64,000 nt of DNA from Duganella levis (GCF_009857605.1 NZ_WWCT01000002.1:372001-436000); one strand, 5' to 3'. Shown: positions 1-8,906, counted from the first letter of the stretch. Made by a program: numbers and translations. The notes: a model not told the origin generated them from the letters alone.

Positions 1-1511
1 TTCAGGCCATCGAGCAAATGCGTGTCGTCATGCGCGTTCAGGCGCGTGTTGAAATAGGCCGCCCAGTTGTACGGCGCGATCCGGTTCAAGGCCTTGCAGA
101 CATCGTCGAAAGCGTAGGTGGAGATGGTGCGGGAATTCTGTCCCGCGCCGAAGAAGGCGGCGGCAAAATCGAGCATGCTTTTCCGGCCGCCGCTCAGCTC
201 ACGCAGCAGCATGTCCACGTCCAGCCATAGCATCACGCCTTCCGCGTAGTAGTCCTCGCGCCGCTGCCAGTCGCGCCAGTGGACTGGCTTGGCCGGCATG
301 TACAGCGCATCGACGGTGCTGTCCTGTAGCGACTTCCACACGCGTCCCGGTCGATTCGCCATCAGCGCCGCATCGACCGCCAGCGCATCCAGGCTTTGCT
401 CCATAGTGCGCAAGCCGAGGCGCCGCGACATCACGTGAGCCCAGAATTCGGTCTGGCCTTCGTACACCCACAGCAGGCTGCCGCGCATCGGCAGGTTCAG
501 GTTGGGCGACCACAAATCGGCCGGCTGCCGCGTGCGGCCGTTCCACGAATGGATGAATTCATGCGCCACCAGATTGGCCATCAAGACCTGTTCGCCCGCA
601 TCGCGCGCGTAGTTGGCCGAGACGTTGATCTCGGTCGATTCCTGATGCTCCACGCCGCCGCCGGACGGCATCACGTCGGACAAGGACATCAGCAGATCGA
701 AGTGGCGATAGTGCTGCGAGCGGAATAGTTGCGGGACGGCTGTCGCCATCGCGCGGAATTTTTCCACCAGCGCGGGCGGCAGGTCCAGCGCAGCTTCGTT
801 ATCGCCGAACATATTCAGGTGCACCGGGATGGCCGGTGCATTGGTCAGCTCCACACGTTTGTAGTAGCGGCCAGCGTACACCGGCGCGTCGGCCAGATCC
901 TCGAAACTGGCGGTCTTGAACGAGACGCGATGGGCGTTGGCCTGCGCCGTCTCCAGCGAGGTGGCGAACTGGAAGCCGTCGGGCAGCGTCAATTCCGCCT
1001 GCACGCCGATATTGCGGATGAACCAGCCGGCAGGGTAGAGCGCCACCTTGGACCAGGGCAGGGTCAGCATGTCGCGCGAAATCAGTTTAGGGCCGTTCGC
1101 TGCCGGCAGGTACTGGAACTCCAGTTCCAGCGCACGCGCACCGGCGGGAACATCGATGTGAAACGCAAACGGGTTGACGACATCGCGCCGCCATTCCAGC
1201 CGGTGCGCGCCGGCCTTGATGATCAGGCCCGCCAGCGGCGCCGCTTCCTGCGTGGCCGAATGGCTGCCGTTTTCCCACTGCGGATACAGCAGCACCATGG
1301 CGCCAGACTTCTGAACCGGAATGGTCTCGCGCACGCGGAAGATTTTATGCACGCGGTCGGAAGCATCGACCTTGAGCGTGATGTCGCCTTTAAATGGAAT
1401 ATCGCGCGGCGCGGCAATGGCGGGAGCCGCAGGCGTCGGTTGCGGACCAACGCTGGCATATGCCGGAACCACGCAGGTCAAGGTAAGAAGAGGGAGCAGC
1501 AGCTTTTTCAT
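1..1511 (-). CDS. M61 family metallopeptidase (glycyl aminopeptidase-like), 3' end outside window
   Basis: Secreted zinc aminopeptidase of family M61. The reading frame opens at an ATG at 1511 with a Lys-rich start and hydrophobic signal peptide ending near Ala-Tyr-Ala, and stays open to base 1, so about 503 residues are visible and the C-terminus (usually a PDZ-like domain) lies outside. The zinc site HEFIHSWNGR is at about residues 317-326 (bases 536-563): two His ligands with the catalytic Glu between them, followed by the WNGR that typifies M61. An upstream EHQESTEIN segment is also M61-like. The family removes N-terminal residues, often Gly or Ala, from peptides. The gene stands alone on this strand, separated from the SDR gene by a hairpin. 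The start is supported by the signal peptide rather than by a strong ribosome site. Confidence 0.9.
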   Translation of the reverse strand, partial: MKKLLLPLLTLTCVVPAYASVGPQPTPAAPAIAAPRDIPFKGDITLKVDASDRVHKIFRVRETIPVQKSGAMVLLYPQWENGSHSATQEAAPLAGLIIKAGAHRLEWRRDVVNPFAFHIDVPAGARALELEFQYLPAANGPKLISRDMLTLPWSKVALYPAGWFIRNIGVQAELTLPDGFQFATSLETAQANAHRVSFKTASFEDLADAPVYAGRYYKRVELTNAPAIPVHLNMFGDNEAALDLPPALVEKFRAMATAVPQLFRSQHYRHFDLLMSLSDVMPSGGGVEHQESTEINVSANYARDAGEQVLMANLVAHEFIHSWNGRTRQPADLWSPNLNLPMRGSLLWVYEGQTEFWAHVMSRRLGLRTMEQSLDALAVDAALMANRPGRVWKSLQDSTVDALYMPAKPVHWRDWQRREDYYAEGVMLWLDVDMLLRELSGGRKSMLDFAAAFFGAGQNSRTISTYAFDDVCKALNRIAPYNWAAYFNTRLNAHDDTHLLDGL

Positions 1512-1552
1512 TGCACGCCAAATGAAATCCATGGGATGCCAAGAGTATCTGG

Positions 1553-1587
1553 ACGCCCGCGCGGTGTAAAGCCATCCGCGCGGGCGT
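1553..1587. terminator. Hairpin between the SDR gene and the M61 gene
   Basis: Perfect 12-bp inverted repeat (1553-1564 with 1576-1587, arm ACGCCCGCGCGG) with an 11-base loop, directly after the stop codon of the minus-strand SDR gene. There is no real T-run on the minus-strand exit side and only TTTA on the plus side, so it may be an mRNA-stabilising or Rho-assisted end rather than a classical intrinsic terminator. Confidence 0.5.
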
Positions 1588-1591
1588 TTAC

Positions 1592-2317
1592 TTACACCAG
1601 CACGCCGCCGCCGTCGATGGTGTGGACCTGGCCGGTGGCGAAGCCGCTGGTCATCAGGAACAGGTAGGCCGCCGCCACATCTTCCGCCGAGCCGACGCGG
1701 CCTACCGGTAGTTTTGCGGCCAGGTCGGCGTACATGCGCTGGCAGGCTTCCTCCGTCATGCCGGACCACAGATTGGTCGCCACCACGCCTGGCGATACCG
1801 CATTGACGCGAATGGGCGCCAACTCCACCGCCAGCGCGCGCGTCAGGGCTTCAACCGCGCCGCACACGCTGGCGACCAGCGTCCAGTTGGCATGCGGCTT
1901 TTGTGCCGCAATGCCGGTGGTGAAGGTCAGCGAGCCTCCCGGCCGCAGGTTGCGCGCGCCGTATTTCGCCGCCGCCATCGCGCCCCAGTAGCGGATCTCG
2001 AACGCGGAACGCGCCGTCTGCAAATCGGTATCGGCCAGCGGCGCAAGCTGTAGCGAGTCGCCGGCGGTGTAGACCAGATGATCGAATGCGCCGCAGGTGT
2101 TAAAGAAATGCTCTATCGCGGTTTCGTCACGCAGATCCAGCGCACAGCCTTGCGCCTTGGGCCCGAGCATTGCCAGCGCTTTCTCGATGCGTGTCATCTG
2201 GCTGGAGACGATCATGACTTCCGCGTCCTCACGTAAGGCTTCACGCGCCACGGCGAGACCGAGCCCGGACGAAGCACCCAGCACGATCACGCGCTGACCG
2301 TACAGGCGGCCGCTCAT
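1592..2317 (-). CDS. SDR-family protein with atypical active site
   Basis: Short-chain dehydrogenase/reductase-fold protein of 241 residues. The N-terminal NAD(P) site reads GASSGLG (about residues 14-20), followed by a Rossmann core and the C-terminal IRVNAVSPG block. The catalytic YxxxK pair appears to be missing: aligned on the conserved AVEALTRALAVEL helix, the Tyr position holds Val and the Lys position Cys (LVASVCGAVEALT). It may therefore be a binding or regulatory SDR, or use another mechanism. Its ATG overlaps the stop of the upstream NmrA-like gene by four bases (ATGA), so the two are probably co-translated. Substrate unknown. Confidence 0.8.
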   Translation of the reverse strand: MSGRLYGQRVIVLGASSGLGLAVAREALREDAEVMIVSSQMTRIEKALAMLGPKAQGCALDLRDETAIEHFFNTCGAFDHLVYTAGDSLQLAPLADTDLQTARSAFEIRYWGAMAAAKYGARNLRPGGSLTFTTGIAAQKPHANWTLVASVCGAVEALTRALAVELAPIRVNAVSPGVVATNLWSGMTEEACQRMYADLAAKLPVGRVGSAEDVAAAYLFLMTSGFATGQVHTIDGGGVLV

Positions 2318-3180
2318 GCCTGCACCCGTGCCAGCAGTCCGGCGACGGCCTGGTCTAGCGTGACGGTGCCTTTGTGCGACCCGCTTTCCCCTTTTTCGAA
2401 CTCGATCCAGCCTTCGTTAAAGCCATCCAGCATTTGCATGCGCGGCGTTGGATTGGTCATGCCCTGCGCCGCAAACAGTTCGGCCCAGGTGTCGCGTGGC
2501 ACGGCGCGCGCGCTCACTTCGCGGCCCAGCAGGCGGCTGAAGCTGGCGGCGATGTCGACAGGGCTGATGCGTTGCGGTCCTTCCAGTTCGACCACGCGGG
2601 TGCCTTGCCAGGTCTGTTGCAGCAGCTCGGCCGCCAGCGTGGAGATGTCGGCGCAGGCCACCATCGGCACCGGACGCTCCAGCGGTTGCAGGAAGCTGGC
2701 GATGCTGCCAGCGCGCGCCGATGGCACATCCCACTGGCAGTTCTCGATAAACCATGCGGCTCGCAGGAAGGTCACCGGCAGATCCAGCGTACCCAATTCT
2801 TGCTCCATGATGCCCAGCTGATTGAGCAGGTTGGGCTGCGTGGCTTGCGCGCCGATGGTCGACAGTACGACGACGCGTGACGGCCGCGCCGTCGCCAGTG
2901 CCTGGCGCAGGGCGGCGATGCTGCGGCGCGCCTGCGGAAAGCCTTCGGTTGGATCGAAGGTTGGTGGCAGCAGCACGAACACCGCATCGGCGCCGGTAAA
3001 GGCATGGGCCAGCGCATCGGCATCGTTGATGTCGGCCAGCGCTACCTCGGCGCCGTGGGCGGCCCAGGTCTGGCCTTTGGCTGCGTCACGCACCACGGCG
3101 CGCACGGGCAGGCCGGCGGCCAGTAATTGCTTGCCCAGCTCCGAGCCTACTTGTCCCGTAATACCGGTAATTGCATACAT
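2314..3180 (-). CDS. NmrA/TMR-type NAD(P)-binding protein
   Basis: Atypical SDR of the NmrA-like family, 288 residues, starting MYAITGITGQVGSEL, which is the glycine-rich dinucleotide loop (TGxTGxxG). The start at 3180 was chosen because an AAGGAG ribosome site lies seven bases upstream and the glycine loop must be N-terminal; a longer upstream frame exists but has no such site. Members act as NAD(P)H quinone reductases (QorB type) or redox sensors, and which of these applies cannot be told here. It heads a two-gene operon with the SDR gene and is transcribed divergently from a LysR regulator, a common arrangement for stress-inducible oxidoreductases. Confidence 0.85.
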   Translation of the reverse strand: MYAITGITGQVGSELGKQLLAAGLPVRAVVRDAAKGQTWAAHGAEVALADINDADALAHAFTGADAVFVLLPPTFDPTEGFPQARRSIAALRQALATARPSRVVVLSTIGAQATQPNLLNQLGIMEQELGTLDLPVTFLRAAWFIENCQWDVPSARAGSIASFLQPLERPVPMVACADISTLAAELLQQTWQGTRVVELEGPQRISPVDIAASFSRLLGREVSARAVPRDTWAELFAAQGMTNPTPRMQMLDGFNEGWIEFEKGESGSHKGTVTLDQAVAGLLARVQA

Positions 3181-3277
3181 CTGATTCTCCTTGTGAAGTT
3201 GATGGGAGAATTTTGCTGCAAAACGTCCAATACTCCGATAGCATGGGATGCATATCATTGATGACTAATCGGCATAT

Positions 3278-4183
3278 ATGGCATTTGACGAAAAAACCGT
3301 GAACGGCATGCGTGTACTGGCCGCGATTGTGGACAGCGGCAGTTTCGTGCGCGCGGGCGAGGCGCTGGCGATGTCGCAGTCGGGCGTCAGCCGCGCCGTC
3401 GCCCGGCTGGAGGCGCGGCTCAATATCCGGCTGTTCGACCGCACCACGCGCAAGGTCTCGCTCACCGACGAGGGCCGCCGCTTCTATGCGCAGATCAACC
3501 CACTGCTGGCGGGCCTGGAAGATGCCGTGGCGTCGGCCGGCGAGGGCGCCGTTGTGGTGCGCGGCCGGCTGCGGGTGAATATCGATCCGCTGTTTGCGCG
3601 GATACTGCTGGGCCCCAAGCTGGGCGCTTTCCTCAAGCAGTATCCGGAACTGGAGCTGGACCTGACCGTGCGCGATCATTTGGGCGATATGGTCGGCGAT
3701 GGTTTCGACCTCGCCGTTCGCCTCGGCCATCCGCAGACCTCATCGCTGATCGCCCGCAAGCTGATGGACACGCGCGTGCTCACCGTCGCCACGCCGGCCT
3801 ATCTGCGCAAGCACGGCACGCCGAAGAAGCCGGCTGACCTGGAAAGCCCGGACCACGTCTGCATCCACTTCCGCAACCCGGTCACGGGGCGGCCATTCGA
3901 CTGGGAGTTTCATCGCGGCGGCAAGGTGACCATTGTGCATCCGCGCGGCCAGGTCACGCTCAACGATCCGGGCACGATGGAGAGCGTACTGCTGTCCGGG
4001 TATGGGCTGGCGCAGGTGATCGATCTGGCGGTGCAGCCGCTGCTGCGTTCCGGTGCGCTGACGCCGGTGTTGACGGCGTGGCCGGACGAGCGCTTTCCGT
4101 TGTATGCGTTGTACCCGTCGCGCCAGCATCCGCCGGCCAAGACGCAGGCCTTCCTGGCCTTCGTCCAGTCTCTGCTACCATGA
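3278..4183 (+). CDS. LysR-family transcriptional regulator
   Basis: 301-residue LysR regulator. The winged helix-turn-helix covers about residues 8-65 (FVRAGEALAMSQSGVSRAVARLE, then RLFDRTTRKVSLTDEG), and the rest is the periplasmic-binding-like effector domain. It is divergent from the NmrA/SDR operon across 97 bases, so it probably controls that operon and itself. No strong Shine-Dalgarno is seen before the ATG. The effector is unknown. Confidence 0.93.
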   Translation: MAFDEKTVNGMRVLAAIVDSGSFVRAGEALAMSQSGVSRAVARLEARLNIRLFDRTTRKVSLTDEGRRFYAQINPLLAGLEDAVASAGEGAVVVRGRLRVNIDPLFARILLGPKLGAFLKQYPELELDLTVRDHLGDMVGDGFDLAVRLGHPQTSSLIARKLMDTRVLTVATPAYLRKHGTPKKPADLESPDHVCIHFRNPVTGRPFDWEFHRGGKVTIVHPRGQVTLNDPGTMESVLLSGYGLAQVIDLAVQPLLRSGALTPVLTAWPDERFPLYALYPSRQHPPAKTQAFLAFVQSLLP

Positions 4184-4202
4184 CGGCTTTTAGGAGTAGC
4201 AC

Positions 4203-4505
4203 ATGACGCGGGATATGACGGCGTACCGCAAGGTAGCGGTGCATTCGGAGGAGTGGAATGGCCAGGTGGAGATCCATCCGATGCCAGGCCAGGCCTATGC
4301 GACGGATCTCAATGTGCAGTGTTCGCGCCGCATGTGCGACACCAGCATCTACCCGCTCGGCACCAGCTTCCTGGTGGACGCCAAGCTGACGGACCGCCTG
4401 GGCGGCCCGCAGTACCTGTACGTCTGGCATGGCGACGACATCCACGTAATGTCGGACCAGGAGGCGGAAGTCTTCCTCGGCGCTTATCGCCGGGTCAGAC
4501 TGTAA
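4203..4505 (+). CDS. Hypothetical protein, 100 residues
   Basis: Small protein without a domain I recognise. It is soluble (no signal peptide or membrane segment) and has two nearby Cys residues in the middle (QCSRRMCDTS). An AGGAG sits about five bases before the ATG, and the gene lies 19 bases after the LysR stop in the same direction. It ends five bases from the stop of the convergent MFS gene. The sequence reads as a compact beta-rich fold (LGTSFLVDAKL, QYLYVWHGDDIHV), but no function can be assigned. Confidence 0.65.
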   Translation: MTRDMTAYRKVAVHSEEWNGQVEIHPMPGQAYATDLNVQCSRRMCDTSIYPLGTSFLVDAKLTDRLGGPQYLYVWHGDDIHVMSDQEAEVFLGAYRRVRL

Positions 4506-4509
4506 CGCT

Positions 4510-5739
4510 TTAATGTACCGCGTGTAGCTTGGTGGCCGGCTGTTCGCCGTCCTGTGCCCAGCGCAGGGTGACTGCCGCCATGGCCAGCGCCAGCACGCCG
4601 CCCACCACCATGGCGCTCGATACGCCCAGATGATCGACCGCCACGCCGCCGACCAGCGCACCGCTGGCCAGCGCGATCTGCGCGGTGGTGACGAAGACCG
4701 CGCCGCCACTCTCCATCGCATGCGGCGCCGCCTGGAAGATCCAGGTCTGCACCGACATCGGCATCATGCCGAACGCGATACCCCACACGATCACCAGCAG
4801 CGTCGCGCCGATCAGGCCGGTGCCCAGTAGCGGCAGCAGCGCCGTCGACAGGCCCATCACCACGCCGGTGGTGATCAAACCGGCACGCACGCTGCGCGCC
4901 AGGATCTTGCCGCCAATGACGTTACCCGCCAGGCCGGCCGCGCCGTACACCAGCAACAGGATGCTGATGGTGCGCGCGTCCAGATGCGCCACCTGGCTGA
5001 GGAACGGCGTGATGTAGGTGTAGGCGGCAAACTGGCCGATGAACACCAGCATGGTGATGAAGATGCCCAGTCGCGCCTTCGGCACGCGCAGCATTTCCGG
5101 CAACTGGCGGAAGGTCACCGACGACTTGGCCGGCAGCGACGGCAGCAGGCGCATTTGCGTCAGCAGCACCAGCAGGGCCACCACGCCACCGGCATGGAAG
5201 GCGATGCGCCAGCCGAACAGTTCACCCAGCAGCGCACCGGCCGGCACGCCGGCCACGGTGCCGATCGAGACGCCGGCAAAAATCATCGACAGCGCGCGCG
5301 GTTCGGAGCCGGGCGGCACCAAGCGCGTGCTGAGCGCCGGTCCCAGCGCCCAGAAGCCGCCGACGCCGATACCCAGCAGCGCGCGGCCGAACAGCACCAG
5401 CGGGAAGGAATGCGACAGGGCGACGATCAGGTTGGACACCAGCATGGTGCCGGTCAGGCTCCACAGCACGAAGCGGCGGTCGGCCTTGCCGATGCCGACG
5501 GTGACCAGGATGGCGGCCAGCGCCGCCACCAGGCCCGGCACGGTGACCATCATGCCGGCCACGCCTTCGGTCACGCCCAGTTCGGCGGCAATCGCCGGCA
5601 GCAGGCCGACCGGCAGAAATTCGGTGGTCACCAGCGCAAAGGCGCCGATGGCGATCGAGATCACGGCCGGCCACGGCGAGTGGTGGTGCGACGGTGAGAG
5701 TTCGGCCTCGGTGGCCAGGGTGTTGGTTTGATTTTGCAT
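4510..5739 (-). CDS. MFS transporter, DHA1 family (AraJ/SotB-like)
   Basis: 409-residue inner-membrane proton-driven exporter with about 12 hydrophobic segments. The first helix carries FALVTTEFLPVGLLPAIAAELG, typical of the AraJ/SotB/NepI drug and sugar efflux group. A His-rich stretch (SPSHHHS) precedes the first helix. The start at 5739 is preceded by AGGACC; a longer frame has no support. It is divergent from a TetR-type gene with operator-like repeats between them, so it is probably repressed by that regulator and induced by its unknown substrate. A second exporter of the same family lies at 21006-22208. Confidence 0.9.
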   Translation of the reverse strand: MQNQTNTLATEAELSPSHHHSPWPAVISIAIGAFALVTTEFLPVGLLPAIAAELGVTEGVAGMMVTVPGLVAALAAILVTVGIGKADRRFVLWSLTGTMLVSNLIVALSHSFPLVLFGRALLGIGVGGFWALGPALSTRLVPPGSEPRALSMIFAGVSIGTVAGVPAGALLGELFGWRIAFHAGGVVALLVLLTQMRLLPSLPAKSSVTFRQLPEMLRVPKARLGIFITMLVFIGQFAAYTYITPFLSQVAHLDARTISILLLVYGAAGLAGNVIGGKILARSVRAGLITTGVVMGLSTALLPLLGTGLIGATLLVIVWGIAFGMMPMSVQTWIFQAAPHAMESGGAVFVTTAQIALASGALVGGVAVDHLGVSSAMVVGGVLALAMAAVTLRWAQDGEQPATKLHAVH

Positions 5740-5767
5740 GATGGTCCTGAAAAAGCTTGAGTTTTTT

Positions 5768-5828
5768 ACTGGTCGGTTCATAATGTGCGTCAGGAGACAC
5801 TTTGTCAATGAATATTTAACCGATCGGT
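5768..5828. promoter_or_regulatory. Paired TetR-type operators
   Basis: The 10-bp perfect palindrome ACCGATCGGT occupies 5819-5828, and a near copy, ACTGGTCGGT, lies at 5768-5777, with 41 bases between them. Both lie in the divergent MFS/tetR gap. The second copy directly abuts the tetR ATG. The arrangement suggests that one repressor controls both promoters; this is inferred from position and symmetry. Confidence 0.65.
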
Positions 5829-6428
5829 ATGAAAGAGCGAAAAATCGGCCGTCCGCGCACCTTCGATGCAGACCAGGCGCTGGACAAAGCCATGAAAGTA
5901 TTCTGGGAAAAGGGCTACGAAGGCAGTTCCTTGCCCGAGCTGACGGAGGCCATGGGCATGAACCGGCCCAGCCTGTACGCGGTGTTCGGCAACAAGGAAA
6001 ACTTGTTCAAGCTGGCCCTGGAGCGCTACGGCGCCACCCACGATCCGCTGTTCGACGCGGCCTTGCAGAAGGCCACCGCGCGCGGCGTGGTCGAGCATTT
6101 CCTGCGCGGCAATGCCGATGCCCAGACCGAGGAAGAAAATCCGCACGGCTGCCTGGTCATCAACGGCGCGCTGGCGTGCAGCGATGATGCGCTGCCGATC
6201 CGCAATTCCCTGATCGAGCGCCGCGCCGTCGCCGAAGCGCGTCTGCGCGACCGCTTCGACCGCGCCAAGGCCGAGGGAGATTTGCCGGAAGATTTCTGCG
6301 CCAGCCAGATGGCGCGCTATGTGATGACCATGTCCAACGGCATGGCGGTGCAGGCCGCCGCCGGCGCCAGCCGCAAGCAGTTACAGGAAGTGGTCGACCA
6401 GGTATTGCGCGGCTGGCCGGGCGCCTGA
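5829..6428 (+). CDS. TetR-family transcriptional repressor
   Basis: 199-residue TetR/AcrR regulator. The N-terminal helix-turn-helix spans about residues 8-55 (GRPRTFD, then FWEKGYEGSSLPELTEAMGMNRPSLYAVFGNKENLF), and the remainder is the ligand-binding, dimerising helical domain. No ribosome site is visible: the ATG directly follows the palindromic operator, so the mRNA may be leaderless or very short-leadered. It is divergent from the DHA1 exporter, which is its probable target. The inducer is unknown. Confidence 0.93.
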   Translation: MKERKIGRPRTFDADQALDKAMKVFWEKGYEGSSLPELTEAMGMNRPSLYAVFGNKENLFKLALERYGATHDPLFDAALQKATARGVVEHFLRGNADAQTEEENPHGCLVINGALACSDDALPIRNSLIERRAVAEARLRDRFDRAKAEGDLPEDFCASQMARYVMTMSNGMAVQAAAGASRKQLQEVVDQVLRGWPGA

Positions 6429-6468
6429 CGCGGCCCGCATCGTCGCAGGCCGCATCTTCAGTGGCGGC

Positions 6469-7470
6469 TCAATCGCCGCCGCCGTCCTCTTCACCATCGC
6501 CGTCATCGTTGTCGGCGCCATCCTTGACCGCATGCGCGCGGGCGGCGTCCACGCCGGCCTGCAACCTGGCGGCGTTGGCCAGGAACTGGTCGACGCTGCG
6601 GTTGTCGCTGTGGCGCACTTCCGGCGGCAGCAGCACCGACATGTACAGCTCGTCGGAGGCACGGCCGGCGCTTTGCAGATTGCTCAGCACCACCAGTCCG
6701 GAGCCGGCCAGCAGCATCACCGTGGTGGCGATCAGGAAGCGGCGCGGGTGGTGCGGCTTGATGGTGATCAGGTGGAAGAAGATCATCGCGCAGGCAATCG
6801 CCAGCGTGACCAGGTTGCCGTAGCGCGTCAGCGATTCGGCCGACCAGGCATAGGCCAGCACCGCGCTGCCGCCGCGCCACAGGCCCACCACCGCCAGCGC
6901 GCTGCCGAGGATGAACAGGTGGCGACCGAGGCGCGCATGGCTGCCGAACAGGCGGTTGGCCAGCGCCCACACGCCGGCCCACAGCAAACCGGCGGCCAGG
7001 CTGGAAGCCAGCACCAGCAAATAGCGGATCAGCGCAAACGGTTCGACATCGCTGAGCCAGGTTTCCAGGCAGCTGAACACGGCGATCAGCACCAGGCCGA
7101 TGGTGGCCGGCGTCGCACCTTCCCAGCTGTGCATGGTGGTGTCGGCGATTTCCGCCGCCACCGGGAAGTCCGACGGCCGCACCCGCAGCCGCGTGTGGCC
7201 GAGCCGCACCACGGTGTTGCCGTCCAGCGTGATGCTGGTCTGGCGGCGGCCCTTGTGGATGGTGCCGTTCTTGCTGCCGAGGTCGCGCAGGATGACCTGG
7301 TTGTGCTGGTCGGTTTCGACGATGGCGTGGCTGGCGGCGCTGTGGGCGTCGTCCAGGATGATCTCGTTGTCGTAGGCGCGGCCGATGCGGATCGGCAGCT
7401 CGGCCACCTTGTGCCGGTGCAGCACGTCGCCATTGCGGGCCAGGATTTCGACGAAGTAGGGGGCTTTCAT
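6469..7470 (-). CDS. FHA-domain membrane protein
   Basis: 333 residues. An N-terminal forkhead-associated domain (about residues 20-100) shows RIGRAYDNEIILDD, the SxxH phosphopeptide loop (SAASHA) and GSKNGT. It is followed by about five hydrophobic segments (roughly 122-262), a short soluble stretch and a very acidic tail rich in D, E and G. FHA domains bind phosphothreonine, so the protein probably places a phospho-reader at the cytoplasmic face of the inner membrane. Its ATG overlaps the stop of the upstream S1C protease gene by four bases, implying translational coupling and a shared task. No Ser/Thr kinase or phosphatase lies in the window. Confidence 0.85.
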   Translation of the reverse strand: MKAPYFVEILARNGDVLHRHKVAELPIRIGRAYDNEIILDDAHSAASHAIVETDQHNQVILRDLGSKNGTIHKGRRQTSITLDGNTVVRLGHTRLRVRPSDFPVAAEIADTTMHSWEGATPATIGLVLIAVFSCLETWLSDVEPFALIRYLLVLASSLAAGLLWAGVWALANRLFGSHARLGRHLFILGSALAVVGLWRGGSAVLAYAWSAESLTRYGNLVTLAIACAMIFFHLITIKPHHPRRFLIATTVMLLAGSGLVVLSNLQSAGRASDELYMSVLLPPEVRHSDNRSVDQFLANAARLQAGVDAARAHAVKDGADNDDGDGEEDGGGD

Positions 7471-8891
7471 TTGGCGCCGCCTTTCTTCGCTGCTTCGGCG
7501 GTCGGCTTCAGCGACAGCGAATCGAGGAACACGCGCGACAGGCGCAGGCCGTTTTCATACGAGACGCCGCGCGCATCCAGCCGGCTTTGCAGGCTCATCA
7601 GGCCTTGATCGGTGCTGGCGGTCAGCAGGGCGAAGTCATACAGGCCGGCGAACTTGCGGTAGGCGCGCACGCACAGCACGGCGCGCAGCGGCAAGTCCTT
7701 GTTCTTGACGAAGTCTTCGGTGCAGTTGGGACCGGTCAGGCGTGAGTCCTTGTTGCTGCCGAAGTGTTCGTTGCGGAACGAGGCGCTGGCCAGCTGGGCA
7801 AAGCGCAGCTTGTCGAGGCCGGCGCTGCGCAGGAACTGGTGGCGGATGGCGATCTGGCCGGTCTGCAAGGAGCCGCTGACGAAGATCGCCGACTCCATCG
7901 CACAGCTGGCGTCGTCCACCGTGAACGGCTTGTCGGCCTTGACGTTGGAACGGCCCCAGCAGCGCATCTGCTCGGATTCGCGCACCGGCACCTGATACGG
8001 GCCCATCGGCTTCAGGCTGAGCGGGCTGGACAGCAACTGGTTGACCATCGCGGTCTGGTGCGCCAGCAGCTGGCTGGCCACCACGGCGGTGAAATCGGTC
8101 GGCGCTTTCTGCTGGGTTTCCACCTTGTTCAGGATGTCCTGGGCGTAGCGGGCCGGCACCAGGAAGCTGACCAGTTCGCCGTCGAGGCGCTTGGAGACGT
8201 TGATGCCGGCCACCGAGCCGTCGGCTGTCACGCTGGGGCCGCCGCTCATGCCGGAGTTGATCGGGCCGGTGAACATCAACTGGTCATAGAAACTGCGGGC
8301 GATGACGCCGTTGTAGGCGCCTTCCGAAATCGCAAAGCCGAGGTCGAGCGGATTGCCCATCGAGTACAGGTACTGGCCTTGGGTCAGGCGCGCCAGTTGC
8401 GGCGGCATCTTGAAGAAGCCGGTGCCGTTGCGGCTGACGCGCAGCACCGCCAGGTCATGCAGCACATCGACCGCCAGCAGTTCCACATTGCCGCGCTGGC
8501 CGCCGGTGTCGACCCATTCGCCGACGTAGGTGTCGGGATCGAGCGCGAATTGCGAGACCACGTGGTAGTTGGTCACCACCAGGTTGCTGGTGCCGATCAA
8601 AAAGCCGGAGCCGACCGAGGATTGGGTGCGACCGCTTTTCAGCAGCGAGCGCACTTGCAGGATGTCGTTCTTGGCGGAGGCATACAGGTGCTGGGCGGCG
8701 CTGGAAGGCGGCGGCAGCGGCGCGGCCTCGCCATCCGGTGTGGTGGCGGCTGGAGGCGTGACATTTGGCGCAGTGGCCGGGGCTTTGGCGACGGGCTGCG
8801 CCGGTGCGGCAGCGGCGGCAGCTGAGGCGGCGCCATGGCCGGCGGCGGCCCAGATCAAAACAAGCGTACTAGCGAGCCTGGTGACTTTCAT
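7467..8891 (-). CDS. Exported trypsin-like S1C serine protease
   Basis: 474 residues. A signal peptide is followed by an Ala/Pro-rich linker to about residue 65, then a trypsin-like fold with His110 (VVTNYHVV), Asp146 (DLAVLRV) and Ser216 (GMSGGPS), so the triad is complete. The C-terminal half shows no PDZ signature I recognise, unlike DegP/DegS. The ATG at 8891 has AAGGA just upstream; an in-frame TTG at 8903 is less likely. It is coupled to the FHA membrane protein, which suggests an envelope proteolysis step read out or localised by the FHA partner. Substrate unknown. Confidence 0.87.
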   Translation of the reverse strand: MKVTRLASTLVLIWAAAGHGAASAAAAAAPAQPVAKAPATAPNVTPPAATTPDGEAAPLPPPSSAAQHLYASAKNDILQVRSLLKSGRTQSSVGSGFLIGTSNLVVTNYHVVSQFALDPDTYVGEWVDTGGQRGNVELLAVDVLHDLAVLRVSRNGTGFFKMPPQLARLTQGQYLYSMGNPLDLGFAISEGAYNGVIARSFYDQLMFTGPINSGMSGGPSVTADGSVAGINVSKRLDGELVSFLVPARYAQDILNKVETQQKAPTDFTAVVASQLLAHQTAMVNQLLSSPLSLKPMGPYQVPVRESEQMRCWGRSNVKADKPFTVDDASCAMESAIFVSGSLQTGQIAIRHQFLRSAGLDKLRFAQLASASFRNEHFGSNKDSRLTGPNCTEDFVKNKDLPLRAVLCVRAYRKFAGLYDFALLTASTDQGLMSLQSRLDARGVSYENGLRLSRVFLDSLSLKPTAEAAKKGGAK

Positions 8892-8906
8892 GCATTCCTT
8901 CAAACG

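Noticed and set aside
729-1667. Plus-strand frame over the M61 gene
   Set aside because: The minus strand encodes HEFIHSWNGR and a signal peptide in a continuous frame; the plus frame has no recognisable domain.
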